A DNA stretch of 64,000 bases from JAHEZL01 sp964406465 (GCA_964406465.1 CAYORT010000011.1:1-64000); one strand, 5' to 3'; shown: positions 8,756 to 17,704, counted from the stretch's first letter. Notes: generated from the letters alone by a model not told the origin. Translations and numbers: made by a program.

Positions 8756-8794
8756 AAGCAATAGCCCTCAGCTCAAGGCAAAAGGCTATTGCTT
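8756..8794 (-). terminator. Hairpin downstream of the T9SS cargo gene
   Basis: AAGCAATAGCC (8756-8766) pairs with GGCTATTGCTT (8784-8794), an 11-bp perfect stem with a 17-base loop, 20 bases after the stop of the minus-strand gene at 8815. The following minus-strand bases are TTTAAAC-like, only a weak T-run. It also separates that gene from the guaB promoter. Confidence 0.5.
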
Positions 8795-8814
8795 ATTATT
8801 AACGTATGGATTAC

Positions 8815-10077
8815 CTACAGTTTAAATACTTTACCTGTGAATACTTTTTCGGAAGTAATTACTCTGTAAATATACGTGCCGCCAGCAAGATGTGCTAAGG
8901 AAAACGAATTACTGAACTGCAAATTAGCTTTCAAAACAATTTCTCCTTGCGCATCCACAAGCTCTAGATGACCTACAGCACTCTCAACTTTTAGCAAATC
9001 ACTCGTAGGATTAGGAAAAACCAACACTTTGTTGGGTTCATAGGCATAATGGGCCGACAAGCCTTCTCCAGAATAAAAATAATTCACTTTCTGACGCACA
9101 ACCCACTGTGAATTTTCGCTTTCCCAATCATAAGAGGTATGAGCAATTAAGATATTATTCTTTTCAAATTCAACATTTACAAATGATTTCGCATTCTCTT
9201 CTATCGTAAATTCTAAATCGTACAGATATTCATCTTTGAAGTAAGATTGCCATTGGTTGGCAATTGAATTCCAATAAAACTCTTGAATTGATGTCGTATT
9301 TCCATTCAAATCATAGGCAAACTCAAACTTGGTTTGATTTTCCCACATCTTATGAACATCATCGAACTGCATTTTAACCTTTTCGATATTCTGATTAGAA
9401 GAATTGTATTGATAATTTACCTTTTCGTACGCCAACATCGTAGTATCGACCAAATCATGAGTAAAAGATACTTCTTCGACTAGATTATGATTTCCATCTG
9501 CTGTGTATACCGTTTTACTCGCTAAATCCCATTTATTTCCCACAAAATAGAATTCAGACTTCAACCTTTTATCTCCACCGATGGTGTAAAGGTATTCAAC
9601 CCTATAATCACCAATAAATATTTTTGTTGCGGTATCATACTCACTATACAACTCAAGCATCAACTCCCCTTTTACATTATAAGTATATTCAATTTTGTGT
9701 AACGGATAAAAAACTTGGTTTACATCACTCCATTGCCAAATGTTTTCTACTAATGCATTGCCCGCTTGATCGTACTGATATTCGTGCTTTATTTTACCAA
9801 ATTCAGAAGAATCAATCTCCTCGATTAATTGTTGATTTGAATTAAAAATTTGTGATAGAATTGAACGCAAACCGTAATTGTTGTTATGATCAAAAGAGAA
9901 ATCTTTGTATGAGTTTTTCAAGTGGGAGATTTCGTAGGAATAATAAATCCTTTGAATTGTATCTGCTTGATTATTATAAAACATAATGCTGATCATGCTA
10001 TCGAGACGGGCGGTCTTAGAAATTTGAGCATTAACTGCAAAGGAAATTAGCATTGAAAAAAGTAATAATCGTTTCAT
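8815..10077 (-). CDS. Secreted repeat protein with T9SS type A sorting domain
   Basis: 420 residues from ATG 10077, where MKRLLLFSMLISFAVNAQ gives a signal peptide; the longer frame upstream adds a non-signal extension. The body consists of degenerate tyrosine-rich repeats of about 35-40 residues (YQYDQAGNALVENIWQWSD, YTYNVKGELMLELYSEYDT, FAYDLNGNTTSIQEFYWNS), resembling YD/Rhs-like or beta-sheet repeat sequences. The last 75 residues are a type A sorting domain: FPNPTSDLLKVES, a GHLELVDAQGEIV strand, LAHLAGGTYIYRV and a basic end KVFTGKVFKL. The protein should cross the outer membrane by type IX secretion and be attached or released. No enzyme motif is visible. It is transcribed alone, with a hairpin after the stop. 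Confidence 0.82.
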   Translation of the reverse strand: MKRLLLFSMLISFAVNAQISKTARLDSMISIMFYNNQADTIQRIYYSYEISHLKNSYKDFSFDHNNNYGLRSILSQIFNSNQQLIEEIDSSEFGKIKHEYQYDQAGNALVENIWQWSDVNQVFYPLHKIEYTYNVKGELMLELYSEYDTATKIFIGDYRVEYLYTIGGDKRLKSEFYFVGNKWDLASKTVYTADGNHNLVEEVSFTHDLVDTTMLAYEKVNYQYNSSNQNIEKVKMQFDDVHKMWENQTKFEFAYDLNGNTTSIQEFYWNSIANQWQSYFKDEYLYDLEFTIEENAKSFVNVEFEKNNILIAHTSYDWESENSQWVVRQKVNYFYSGEGLSAHYAYEPNKVLVFPNPTSDLLKVESAVGHLELVDAQGEIVLKANLQFSNSFSLAHLAGGTYIYRVITSEKVFTGKVFKL

Positions 10078-10194
10078 AAAATGTTTAGTTAGTATTAAGT
10101 TGTTATTTTCAACAAACTTATACCTAATAGCCACCCAGCTATTATTACATTTTAGTATTGAAAGAAAATGATTTGCAGAATATGCAAAACAGTA

Positions 10195-11469
10195 TTACCT
10201 CCCCCCTGCAATCAACCTCACCATATTCTCTTTCACAAAATATTTGCGAGCGAGCGCTTGTAGTTCTTCTGCAGTGATAGTTTTAATGGTATCGATATAT
10301 TTTTGGTAGTAATCGTAGCCCAATTTAAATTGATGAATGCCCCAAAAACGGTCGCTTAATTCGAACGGACCATCAAGGTTTTTCAAAAACTTACCCAACA
10401 TGTAAGTACGCACTTTCTCTAATTCTTCTTGTGGAATCAATTCTTCTCGCAACTTATCCATTTCCTTAAAAATTTCCACCATCGCCTTTTCTGCAATATC
10501 ACCTTTCACCTCAGTAGATACTATTAAACACGAGGCAACACTCATCGACTCTACATATGAGGAGATTCCGTAAGTCCAACCTTTATCTTCTCTTATATTA
10601 TTCATCAAACGTGAACCAAAATAGCCTCCAAAAACGGTGTTTAAAACCAAAATTCCGTAAAAGTCGGCACTGCCTTTCATTGGCAAATGGGTTGCAACTT
10701 TAATTGAACTTTGCATCGCATCTTTCTTCTCTACAAAATGATCGCCTGCTTGAATTTCAAACTTACTTTCGTAAGGAGCAAAATCCTTCTTTTCGATCTC
10801 TATACTTCCAAGCGTTGCATTAAGCAATTGAATTTCTTTGTCTCCAATCTTACCCGATAAGGTAATTTGTGCTGCCGACAAATTATAAAATTCATAAAAG
10901 GCAATGATATCTTCTCTGGTAATTTTATTGAAATCATCTTCGGTAGATACCCTTCCGTAAGGATGCCCCTTGAACAACAATTCATTTAGTTTTTTCTGCG
11001 CTATATAAGATACTTTCTCTATATCAACCATATAAGCAGATCGCTGATTTCTAATCAAGGTATCCAATTCATTTTGCGGGAAAGTCGGATTCAAAAGCAC
11101 ATCTTTCAACACTTCTAATCCCTTGTCTAAATACTTGTTTAGAATATGCAAAGTGATGGTTGAAAAATCCTTAGCGTAATCAACATTCAAATAGCCACCA
11201 TAGAAATCAATCTCTTCTGAAATTTGAGCAGAAGTTCTATTCGATGTGCCTTCCATCAACATATGATTGGTTAAGAAGGCTTGAAAAGGTTTGCTTTGGC
11301 GAATGATACCCGCATCGAAATATATTTCTAAACGAACAATTTCTTGAGTACCTGCATTGATACAATACACTGGCACTCCGTTCTTCAAATTAATCTTTTC
11401 CGCCTCTTGAATTTTTATATCAAAAGTATTGCTAACCGCAGGTATTGGAAGTGTAGTAGTACTATACAT
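10195..11469 (-). CDS. M16 family peptidase-like protein, non-catalytic subunit
   Basis: 424 residues with the two-lobed pitrilysin/insulinase (M16) fold. The N-terminal half has LKNGVPVYCINAG and an inactive zinc segment: where active enzymes have HxxEH this one reads NHMLMEGTSNRT. The C-terminal half keeps the arginine/tyrosine motif (SRLMNNIREDKGWTYGISSY) that anchors substrate in two-subunit enzymes. It overlaps the active subunit's gene upstream by 8 bases (11462-11469), so the products are made together and probably form the heterodimer known for bacterial and mitochondrial processing-type peptidases. No signal peptide is visible. Likely role: degradation of short peptides or transit-like segments with its partner. 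Confidence 0.9.
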   Translation of the reverse strand: MYSTTTLPIPAVSNTFDIKIQEAEKINLKNGVPVYCINAGTQEIVRLEIYFDAGIIRQSKPFQAFLTNHMLMEGTSNRTSAQISEEIDFYGGYLNVDYAKDFSTITLHILNKYLDKGLEVLKDVLLNPTFPQNELDTLIRNQRSAYMVDIEKVSYIAQKKLNELLFKGHPYGRVSTEDDFNKITREDIIAFYEFYNLSAAQITLSGKIGDKEIQLLNATLGSIEIEKKDFAPYESKFEIQAGDHFVEKKDAMQSSIKVATHLPMKGSADFYGILVLNTVFGGYFGSRLMNNIREDKGWTYGISSYVESMSVASCLIVSTEVKGDIAEKAMVEIFKEMDKLREELIPQEELEKVRTYMLGKFLKNLDGPFELSDRFWGIHQFKLGYDYYQKYIDTIKTITAEELQALARKYFVKENMVRLIAGGR

Positions 11470-12697
11470 TAGTGTAATTTAAACAGGTACAATTTTCTTT
11501 TCTTAATAGTTCTTTTGCTAATGTCATCACCTTATTCGGTGTAACAGAACTGTATTTTTCTTGCTGCTGATTCATCAATTTGGCATCTTCCAACAAATCG
11601 AAAAATGCTAAATTTTGCGCTTTGTTAAGCACGTTCATTTCTTGGTAAACCATGCTGGTTTCCGACTTATTCACCACTTTTCTAAGTTCATTTTCTGTTA
11701 CTCCACTAGCCAACAAATGATCAAACTCTTTTTGCAATGCATCCTTGGCTTCATCCATCTCCACATCATCAGAAAGCATGGCATGCACTACAAACAATCC
11801 GGGGTCATTACTACCTAAAACGTAAGTGCTTATCTCAGAGAACAACTGATTTTCTTTTACTAATTTTTGATACAAACGAGAAGAAGTACCTCGCGCTAAA
11901 ATATCCGACAATAAATCTACAGCATAAAAATCGTCGTGATTTCTTTGCGCCATGTGATACACTTGGTAGAATGATTTAACAGGCACTTTCAACTCAGAAT
12001 TCACTTCTCTAAACTCTGTTTGTTTAGGTTCCATGCCGTATTGCTGACGCTTGATTTCTCCCGATGGAATGCCACCAAAATACTTTTCGGCCAAGGCAAA
12101 AATTTTCTCTTCTTCAACATCTCCTGCAAAAACTAAAGAAGCATTATTTGGCAAATAATATCGATAGAAAAAATCTTTAACATCTTGCAATTCGGCTTTT
12201 TCAATATGCTCTATCTTTTCGCCAATTGTGGCCCATTTGTAAGGGTGCACTTTGTAGGCAGTCGGACGAAGTTTTAACCATGTATCGCCATAAGGTTGAT
12301 TCAAATAACGTTGTTTAAATTCCTCTATCACCACATTTTTTTGAACATCTAAACTCTTTTGAGTGAAGGCCAATCCGCGCATTCTATCGGCTTCTAACCA
12401 AAAAGCCATCTCAATATTATCTTTCGGAAAAGACAAATAATAGTTGGTGTAATCGTTGGTTGTATAAGCGTTGCTGTCGCCCCCCATATTTTGCACATAC
12501 ACATCAAAATCGGGCACAGCTGGTGTACCACCAAACATCAAGTGTTCGAAAAGATGCGCAAAGCCCGTCATAGATGGATCTTCATCTTTTGCGCCAACCT
12601 TGTATAAAATATTTAAAGCTGCCATTGGAGTTGAAGTATCGCGATGCGCAATTACTTTTAATCCGTTAGCCAATGTTTTCTCTTTGTAATTAATCAT
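11462..12697 (-). CDS. M16 family zinc peptidase, catalytic subunit
   Basis: 411 residues from ATG 12697; a TTG seven codons earlier lies in a repeat and is less likely. The zinc site HLFEH is at about residues 48-52 in FAHLFEHLMFGGTP, with the third ligand in NVVIEEFKQR about 76 residues later, the standard M16 spacing. Typical family segments follow: RPTAYKVHPYKWATIGEKIEHIEKA, FYRYYLPNNASLVFAGDV and LSDILARGTSSRLYQKLVKE. It should cleave peptides in a closed chamber formed with the downstream inactive partner. No signal peptide is visible, so action in the cytoplasm is likely. An inverted repeat separates it from the flavoprotein gene downstream of its 5' end. Confidence 0.94.
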   Translation of the reverse strand: MINYKEKTLANGLKVIAHRDTSTPMAALNILYKVGAKDEDPSMTGFAHLFEHLMFGGTPAVPDFDVYVQNMGGDSNAYTTNDYTNYYLSFPKDNIEMAFWLEADRMRGLAFTQKSLDVQKNVVIEEFKQRYLNQPYGDTWLKLRPTAYKVHPYKWATIGEKIEHIEKAELQDVKDFFYRYYLPNNASLVFAGDVEEEKIFALAEKYFGGIPSGEIKRQQYGMEPKQTEFREVNSELKVPVKSFYQVYHMAQRNHDDFYAVDLLSDILARGTSSRLYQKLVKENQLFSEISTYVLGSNDPGLFVVHAMLSDDVEMDEAKDALQKEFDHLLASGVTENELRKVVNKSETSMVYQEMNVLNKAQNLAFFDLLEDAKLMNQQQEKYSSVTPNKVMTLAKELLRKENCTCLNYTNV

Positions 12698-12712
12698 TTT
12701 TATTTGTTCAAT

Positions 12713-12794
12713 GTTCAATGTTTAATGTTCAATGTTAGCTAAGTTCAATTGCTGAATATTAAATACAGCGAACACTGAACATTAAACATTGAAC
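12713..12794. repeat. Long imperfect inverted repeat built of TTCAATG units
   Basis: Arm one (12713-12736) and arm two (12771-12794) are reverse complements at 23 of 24 positions, separated by 34 bases. Each arm is a run of the short unit TTCAATGT/TTTAATGT. Arm two contains the last codons and stop of the nitronate monooxygenase-like gene; arm one reaches almost to the M16 start. It can fold into a long AT-rich hairpin and could act as a terminator or be a dispersed intergenic repeat. Confidence 0.6.
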
Positions 12795-13720
12795 GATTTT
12801 CTCTTTTCATCAAATTCACTCATTATTTCCCTTACGATATCCCCAGCAGATTTAATTTCTTTGATGGTAGATGCAACCTGACCAATCTCTAACTCCCCCT
12901 CTTCCATGTCACCTTCAAACATACCTTTCTTTGCCCTTCCTCTTCCTAACAAAGCTTTTAACTCATCTGCACTTGCACCTTTTTGCTTGGCCTCCTCCAC
13001 CGTTTGAAAGAATTTATTCTTTATCAATCGAACGGGAGTGAGTTCCTTTAAGGTAAGCAAAGTTTCTCCTTCTTGGGTATGAATTACTTTATTTTTAAAA
13101 TTTTCGTGTGCCGACGACTCTAAAGAAGCAACAAATCTACTTCCTATTTGAACCCCTTCGGCACCCAAAGCAAATGCAGCCAACATGGCTTTGCCACTGG
13201 CTATGCCACCCGCTGCAATCACAGGAATTTTTACTACTTCTACCACTTGCGGCACAAGCACCATGGTGGTAGTTTCTTCTCTGCCATTGTGTCCGCCCGC
13301 CTCAAATCCTTCAGCTACTACCGCATCTACCCCAGCCTCTTCAGCTTTCTTAGCAAATTTCGCGCTCGACACTACATGAACAACCGTAATTCCTTTTTCT
13401 TTCAAAAAGGAAGTCCATGTTTTAGGATTACCCGCACTGCTAAAAACAATTTTTACTCCTTCTTCCACAATAATCTTCATCAATTCTTCAATATTGGGAT
13501 AAAGCAAAGGAACATTAACCGCAAAAGGTTTAGTAGTAGCTTGTTTACATTTTTGAATGTGTTCACGCAATACATCGGGATACATTGAGCCAGCACCAAT
13601 AATGCCTAATCCGCCAGCATTACTCACTGCTGAAGCCAAACGCCAACCACTGCACCAAACCATACCGGCTTGAATGAGAGGAAAATCAATGTTAAATATT
13701 TGTGTTACCCTGGTCTTCAT
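12782..13720 (-). CDS. Nitronate monooxygenase / FabK-type FMN flavoprotein
   Basis: 312 residues of the FMN-binding TIM-barrel family that contains nitronate monooxygenase and the enoyl-ACP reductase FabK. Diagnostic segments: FPLIQAGMVWCSGWRLASAVSNAGGLGIIG at the N-terminus, KPFAVNVPL, the EGFEAGGHNGRE loop with the active-site His, PVIAAGGIASGKAMLAAFALGAEGVQIGSRFV for phosphate binding, and a C-terminal helical tail. FabK and nitronate monooxygenases share these motifs and cannot be told apart safely by eye; the DUF-like cap GRGRAKKGMFEGDMEEGELEIGQ is found in both. It has its own small hairpin just before the ATG. The stop codon lies inside the inverted repeat, suggesting that the repeat has reshaped the gene end. 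Confidence 0.85.
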   Translation of the reverse strand: MKTRVTQIFNIDFPLIQAGMVWCSGWRLASAVSNAGGLGIIGAGSMYPDVLREHIQKCKQATTKPFAVNVPLLYPNIEELMKIIVEEGVKIVFSSAGNPKTWTSFLKEKGITVVHVVSSAKFAKKAEEAGVDAVVAEGFEAGGHNGREETTTMVLVPQVVEVVKIPVIAAGGIASGKAMLAAFALGAEGVQIGSRFVASLESSAHENFKNKVIHTQEGETLLTLKELTPVRLIKNKFFQTVEEAKQKGASADELKALLGRGRAKKGMFEGDMEEGELEIGQVASTIKEIKSAGDIVREIMSEFDEKRKSFNV

Positions 13721-13737
13721 CTATGCGATAAGCATAG
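13721..13737 (-). promoter_or_regulatory. Hairpin abutting the start codon of the flavoprotein gene
   Basis: CTATGC (13721-13726) and GCATAG (13732-13737) form a 6-bp perfect stem with a 5-base loop ending exactly at the minus-strand ATG (13720-13718). The placement parallels the hairpin before guaB. Confidence 0.35.
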
Positions 13738-13841
13738 TTATAAATTTTTGAGGAGTTGGGCAATTAAAAATTTTAAACTTTGGAGTACTTCATCAAGAAA
13801 ATAAGCACCTAAATTTTCCACGAAATTGAAATCAGAAAACA

Positions 13842-14042
13842 CTACTTTTTCCTGAAGTAATTGAAAATTAAGTACACTAAATTTAAAATAGCAAGAAGAT
13901 AAACTACTGCGCTCGCATAAAGCGTGAAATACACTAAATGAACATTTACATCAAAATCATTTTCAATCAAAAGGTAAATGACAGTTGAATACAAGAACCA
14001 AATCGCTCCAAAAATCAAAAAGAAGTATTTCTTTACAAACAT
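13842..14042 (-). CDS. Small two-helix membrane protein, unknown function
   Basis: 66 residues from ATG 14042, which lies four bases after the stop of the metalloprotease-like gene; an upstream TTG/ATG extension would run into that gene. Two hydrophobic helices are visible, about 5-27 (YFFLIFGAIWFLYSTVIYLLI) and 36-60 (VYFTLYASAVVYLLAILNLVYLIF), joined by an acidic turn ENDFDVNV and ending in FRKK. I do not recognise a family. The short spacing suggests it is translated with the upstream gene and may be a membrane accessory of it. The call rests on composition and position only. Confidence 0.55.
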   Translation of the reverse strand: MFVKKYFFLIFGAIWFLYSTVIYLLIENDFDVNVHLVYFTLYASAVVYLLAILNLVYLIFNYFRKK

Positions 14043-14046
14043 AATG

Positions 14047-16848
14047 TTAATTAAATCCAACATTAAACAACAACTGAGGATACAAATATGTTGCTCCTTC
14101 ATTCTGGAAAGCAGAAACTCTGCAGCCTATATCCATCAAAAAAGAATAACGCAAAAGATTAAGATCAGCGCGCAATTCGGCACCAGCAGACTGTAGAACC
14201 CTAAAAATATTCTCCTCATCAAGAAGTTGTGCATAATCATAATGAACCCCCATTCTAATTCTTTGCATGTAAAACAGGGCTCCTAAACGAACATCGGGAT
14301 AACAAAGAGGAAAGGTATAATCGGCTTTTGCTGAAGTAATGGTATTGTATCTAATACCAATATATCCTCGGGGCAGATCAACATTGCTTGATGGCAATAA
14401 TCCTGAAACATCTGAATGCTGCCATTCGGCATTTAGCAGTAAAGCGTGATGCTTAACGATACCGGGTGTAGTAACTTTTGCTGCTCCATACATTGAATTG
14501 TTGTAATAAGCACTTGGCATCAATGTTTGATGCACGTAAGCATTAAGATTTAGTGACCATCGTGGTTGCAAATCTCGCTTAGCGCGCTTAGCTGCACTAT
14601 AGTATGTTAAAATATAATCCATCGAATTTAAGTTCGCCTCTACCCCATCGCTTCTAGAAATATTATTTATAGAATATCTTGTACTTAGGCTTAAATACCG
14701 CGAAAAATATCCTCGCGTAAAATTAAAATCTAAAGTAGTTGAAGCTCCAACATACTGCTGCACCAACTGAAAGAACTCATATCCATCATCACCTAGCACA
14801 GGAACATTATCGGTAACAGAACTCATGGCAAAGAAAGAAAACTTAGGAAACCAAAAAAGGTAATCCAGTTTCACCTGATGCGATTTACTGTACAACTGTG
14901 GATTAAAGCCATAATTATAGCTTAAAACAGTATTGCTTAATTTATTTTGCGACATCAATGATGCACCCAAATTTGCAGTTCGCGATTCGGCGCTTATCGA
15001 CAATGGCGCCCAGCTATGTAAGTTAAACAAATGTGCATGCGTGTAATATTTTTTCGACTCATATTGTGGCCTCTCCTTCTCATCAACAGAAATTTTCTGT
15101 TCATTGCGAAGTGCATCAGAATACATGAGTAATCCCTGACTCACAAAAAATGGTCGGCTACCACTGGTATCCACCTTTATTTCTGCTTCAACGATATTCA
15201 AGCCCTTCGCCGAATAGTCGGCATAAAGCAGCGTTCCCTTTGATGAAATCGACGGATTGAACGCGCCAAACTTAGATACCGTAAATTGATGTATCTCTTT
15301 AGTAGAAAGATCTAACTCAAAAATATTGTCGATTCCACCCTGAGTAGAATGAAAAATTAATTTCTGATTCTTATACACCAAATGCGTCATCACAAAAGGC
15401 ACAGAAACCACTATAGGCTCAAGCAAATCAAGTTTATAATCCCATTTAAAAATGTGCTGATAGCCATCTTTTTTTGCTACAAAATACACTTCATTGTTAT
15501 CTCCCCAAACAGGAAAATAAATCATGCTCATTTCGGCAAATTGTTTTGTTAAATACGCTGTATCTGCTTCGATTTTAAAAAATTTTAAAGAAGGGATATT
15601 TCCTTTATCTACACTCACCGCCACCAACTTATTATCGGCAGAAATATTGGGAGAAAACAATCTTTGCTTGGTAGTAAAACGTGTTCTTTTATTGTTCGCC
15701 ACATCAAACAAAACAATATCAGAAAAACTACGATATTCCCATCTAACATCAGGAAACTGCTCCACCCAAACAGCATAATTGGCATTGGCAGAGAAGGAAG
15801 CGCCATCATGTTGTCCCATCTTATGCAACAATTTCTCCTTGCCGTTTTCAAGCATAACAACCTGATCTACATCGGCCATTCCTTTTTTAATGGCAATGAT
15901 TCCCTTTGATGTTTCAAAAGGGAAAGAATAACTGGTAAATGTATTGCGCACAGTATCGTTCAAAATTGAAAACGAAGTGTAATAATCTTTATTTATCTCC
16001 ATGGAACGCCCCCACTTTTCATAGTGATATTGCACCATTTCTTCATACATATCAGAAGTTCCTTTACCAGTATATTTTTTCAATGCAGAAGAAAATGGAA
16101 AAGGACGCAAAGGAAATTTTGCTACTCTATTCATCACAGAATCCCAAGTGTTGGTGCCGTATTTCTCTTTCACATATGAGGTCATATGATAGCCAAATGC
16201 ATATCTGTTAGGAATAAAAGTTTTGTAAGAACCAAAGGATGACTTATCGTAATTAAATGCCCCTAACTGCAAAAGCATGGCTCGAGATTGCATATTAAAC
16301 TCTGGTAACCTTCCTCTTCCGTATCCTGTAGCAAATGTTTCAAAACCAACGGCATCGCCCTCCATAAACCACAAAGGCGTTGTTGCTCCCAATACCAATC
16401 CAACTCCTTGCTCCCCAAAAATGTAATATAAAATTTTAGTTAGTCCTTGGTTATATTTCGAAATCTGTACCACATGTCTAAACTCATGAACAGCCAATAA
16501 ATTTAACCACTCTAAGCCTTCATCATCTTGAGGTGGCGTAGTAAAAAACTCGGCTCTGCGTGGTGCCAAGGTTACAAATCCGTTGGCCTCCACCATATCA
16601 TTTTGTAAGATGACCGATATTTTTTTGGGCTTTACTTTAAGCGTAACCGTAGCTTTATCGTAGGCCATCGACAAAACATAAGCAGTATATTGGGCCTTGT
16701 TCTCAAATTCTTCTGAATATATGATTTGGAAATGTTCGGTATTAATTTGTCTCCAATGAGTAGCGCTCGAATTTTGGCCTATTAAATAATACTGCGCCTT
16801 GGCCAAAAGCAACGAAAAAACAAAAAACAAAAGCAGCTTAATCCTCAT
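14047..16848 (-). CDS. Large envelope protein with gluzincin-type zinc site, beta-propeller and barrel-like C-terminus
   Basis: 933 residues with signal peptide 1-18 (ending LLAKA-QY). A zinc peptidase signature HEFRH is at 121-125, and WFMEGDA places a likely third ligand, Glu163, 38 residues on; HExxH plus W-x-x-E-G is typical of the peptidase MA/gluzincin group. Residues about 300-570 contain repeated strands resembling TolB/WD40-like propeller blades (NISADNKLVAVSVDKG, PSISSKGTLLYADYSAKG). From about 600 to 933 the sequence alternates aromatic and polar residues as in an outer-membrane barrel, ending PQLLFNVGFN. I infer an outer-membrane protein with a periplasmic or surface peptidase domain. 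It is divergent from cdaA, with 76 bases between the starts. Confidence 0.72.
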   Translation of the reverse strand: MRIKLLLFFVFSLLLAKAQYYLIGQNSSATHWRQINTEHFQIIYSEEFENKAQYTAYVLSMAYDKATVTLKVKPKKISVILQNDMVEANGFVTLAPRRAEFFTTPPQDDEGLEWLNLLAVHEFRHVVQISKYNQGLTKILYYIFGEQGVGLVLGATTPLWFMEGDAVGFETFATGYGRGRLPEFNMQSRAMLLQLGAFNYDKSSFGSYKTFIPNRYAFGYHMTSYVKEKYGTNTWDSVMNRVAKFPLRPFPFSSALKKYTGKGTSDMYEEMVQYHYEKWGRSMEINKDYYTSFSILNDTVRNTFTSYSFPFETSKGIIAIKKGMADVDQVVMLENGKEKLLHKMGQHDGASFSANANYAVWVEQFPDVRWEYRSFSDIVLFDVANNKRTRFTTKQRLFSPNISADNKLVAVSVDKGNIPSLKFFKIEADTAYLTKQFAEMSMIYFPVWGDNNEVYFVAKKDGYQHIFKWDYKLDLLEPIVVSVPFVMTHLVYKNQKLIFHSTQGGIDNIFELDLSTKEIHQFTVSKFGAFNPSISSKGTLLYADYSAKGLNIVEAEIKVDTSGSRPFFVSQGLLMYSDALRNEQKISVDEKERPQYESKKYYTHAHLFNLHSWAPLSISAESRTANLGASLMSQNKLSNTVLSYNYGFNPQLYSKSHQVKLDYLFWFPKFSFFAMSSVTDNVPVLGDDGYEFFQLVQQYVGASTTLDFNFTRGYFSRYLSLSTRYSINNISRSDGVEANLNSMDYILTYYSAAKRAKRDLQPRWSLNLNAYVHQTLMPSAYYNNSMYGAAKVTTPGIVKHHALLLNAEWQHSDVSGLLPSSNVDLPRGYIGIRYNTITSAKADYTFPLCYPDVRLGALFYMQRIRMGVHYDYAQLLDEENIFRVLQSAGAELRADLNLLRYSFLMDIGCRVSAFQNEGATYLYPQLLFNVGFN

Positions 16849-16924
16849 AATCGCTAAGATAATTCTTTTTGTGTTTGGCAGTATCCATTTAACTTTTTAC
16901 TTTCCCTTTCGAAAACAAAATGAA

Positions 16925-17704
16925 ATGACACCAACGCTACTTTTTCTTGAATTAAGATGGGCAGATATCGTAGATATTTTGCTGGTGGCTATTCTGTTTT
17001 ATCAGTTATACAAGATTGTAAAGGGAACTGTTGCGATTAACATCTTTATCGGACTAATAGCCATTTATTTCTTGTGGCAGTTGTTGGGCTTCTTAGAGAT
17101 GAAGTTGTTGAGTAAAATCATCGGACAATTCATCGAGGCCGGAGCCATTGTTATTGTAATTGTATTTCAACAGGAAATTAGAAAATTCCTGGTTTATCTA
17201 GGAACTAAGAGCTTTTCGGGCAGAACCAATTTCTTCAATAAATTGATGAAAGGTGCCAGTAGCGAAACCAAAGAGATACATCCTGTTATTCAAGCTGCCT
17301 ATCATTTAGCCCAAAGTAAAACAGGTGCTTTAATTGTGCTAGCCAACCAAAGCGACCTTAGTTTTTATGAAAGTACAGGTGATAAAATCGATGCAGCCCT
17401 AAGCGCCCGACTGATAGAAAATATATTCTTTAAAAATAGTCCGCTGCACGACGGTGCCGTAATCATCGAAGGCAACAAAATAAAAGCAGCGCGCTGCGTA
17501 TTGCCAGTTACCGAGCAAGAAGATCTGCCAGCACATTATGGCATGCGCCACCGCGCAGCAATTGGCGTTACCGAATCTTCCGATTGTGTAGCTATTTCTG
17601 TATCAGAAGAAACCGGCAAAGTTTCTCTTGCAAAGGGAGGTGCTATTTTTCCAAATCTTACTAGAGAAGAAATGGAGAAATTAATGGAAGAATACTACAA
17701 ATAG
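16925..17704 (+). CDS. cdaA: Membrane-bound diadenylate cyclase CdaA (c-di-AMP synthase)
   Basis: 259 residues. Three hydrophobic segments occupy about 14-90 (ADIVDILLVAILFYQLYKIV, AINIFIGLIAIYFLWQLLGF, AGAIVIVIVFQQEIRKFL), followed by a cytoplasmic DisA_N domain with the catalytic motifs DGA at 176-178 (LHDGAVII) and RHR at 208-210 (GMRHRAAIG), the essential signatures of diadenylate cyclases. It converts two ATP to c-di-AMP, which regulates osmolyte balance and wall stress. ATG 16925 is the only ATG before the first helix; an open frame extends upstream into the divergent gene but is not needed. Neither a CdaR/YbbR regulator nor folP or glmM lies beside it here. The gene ends tail to tail with tolC-like DNA, without an evident terminator. 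Confidence 0.94.
   Translation: MTPTLLFLELRWADIVDILLVAILFYQLYKIVKGTVAINIFIGLIAIYFLWQLLGFLEMKLLSKIIGQFIEAGAIVIVIVFQQEIRKFLVYLGTKSFSGRTNFFNKLMKGASSETKEIHPVIQAAYHLAQSKTGALIVLANQSDLSFYESTGDKIDAALSARLIENIFFKNSPLHDGAVIIEGNKIKAARCVLPVTEQEDLPAHYGMRHRAAIGVTESSDCVAISVSEETGKVSLAKGGAIFPNLTREEMEKLMEEYYK

Noticed and set aside
12698..12795. TTCAATG units as a CRISPR array
   Set aside because: Units are about 8 bases, without uniform spacers, and no cas genes are present.
13148..13588. 146-codon open frame on the plus strand
   Set aside because: Antisense to the well-supported flavoprotein gene; composition is that of a shadow frame and no start signal is seen.
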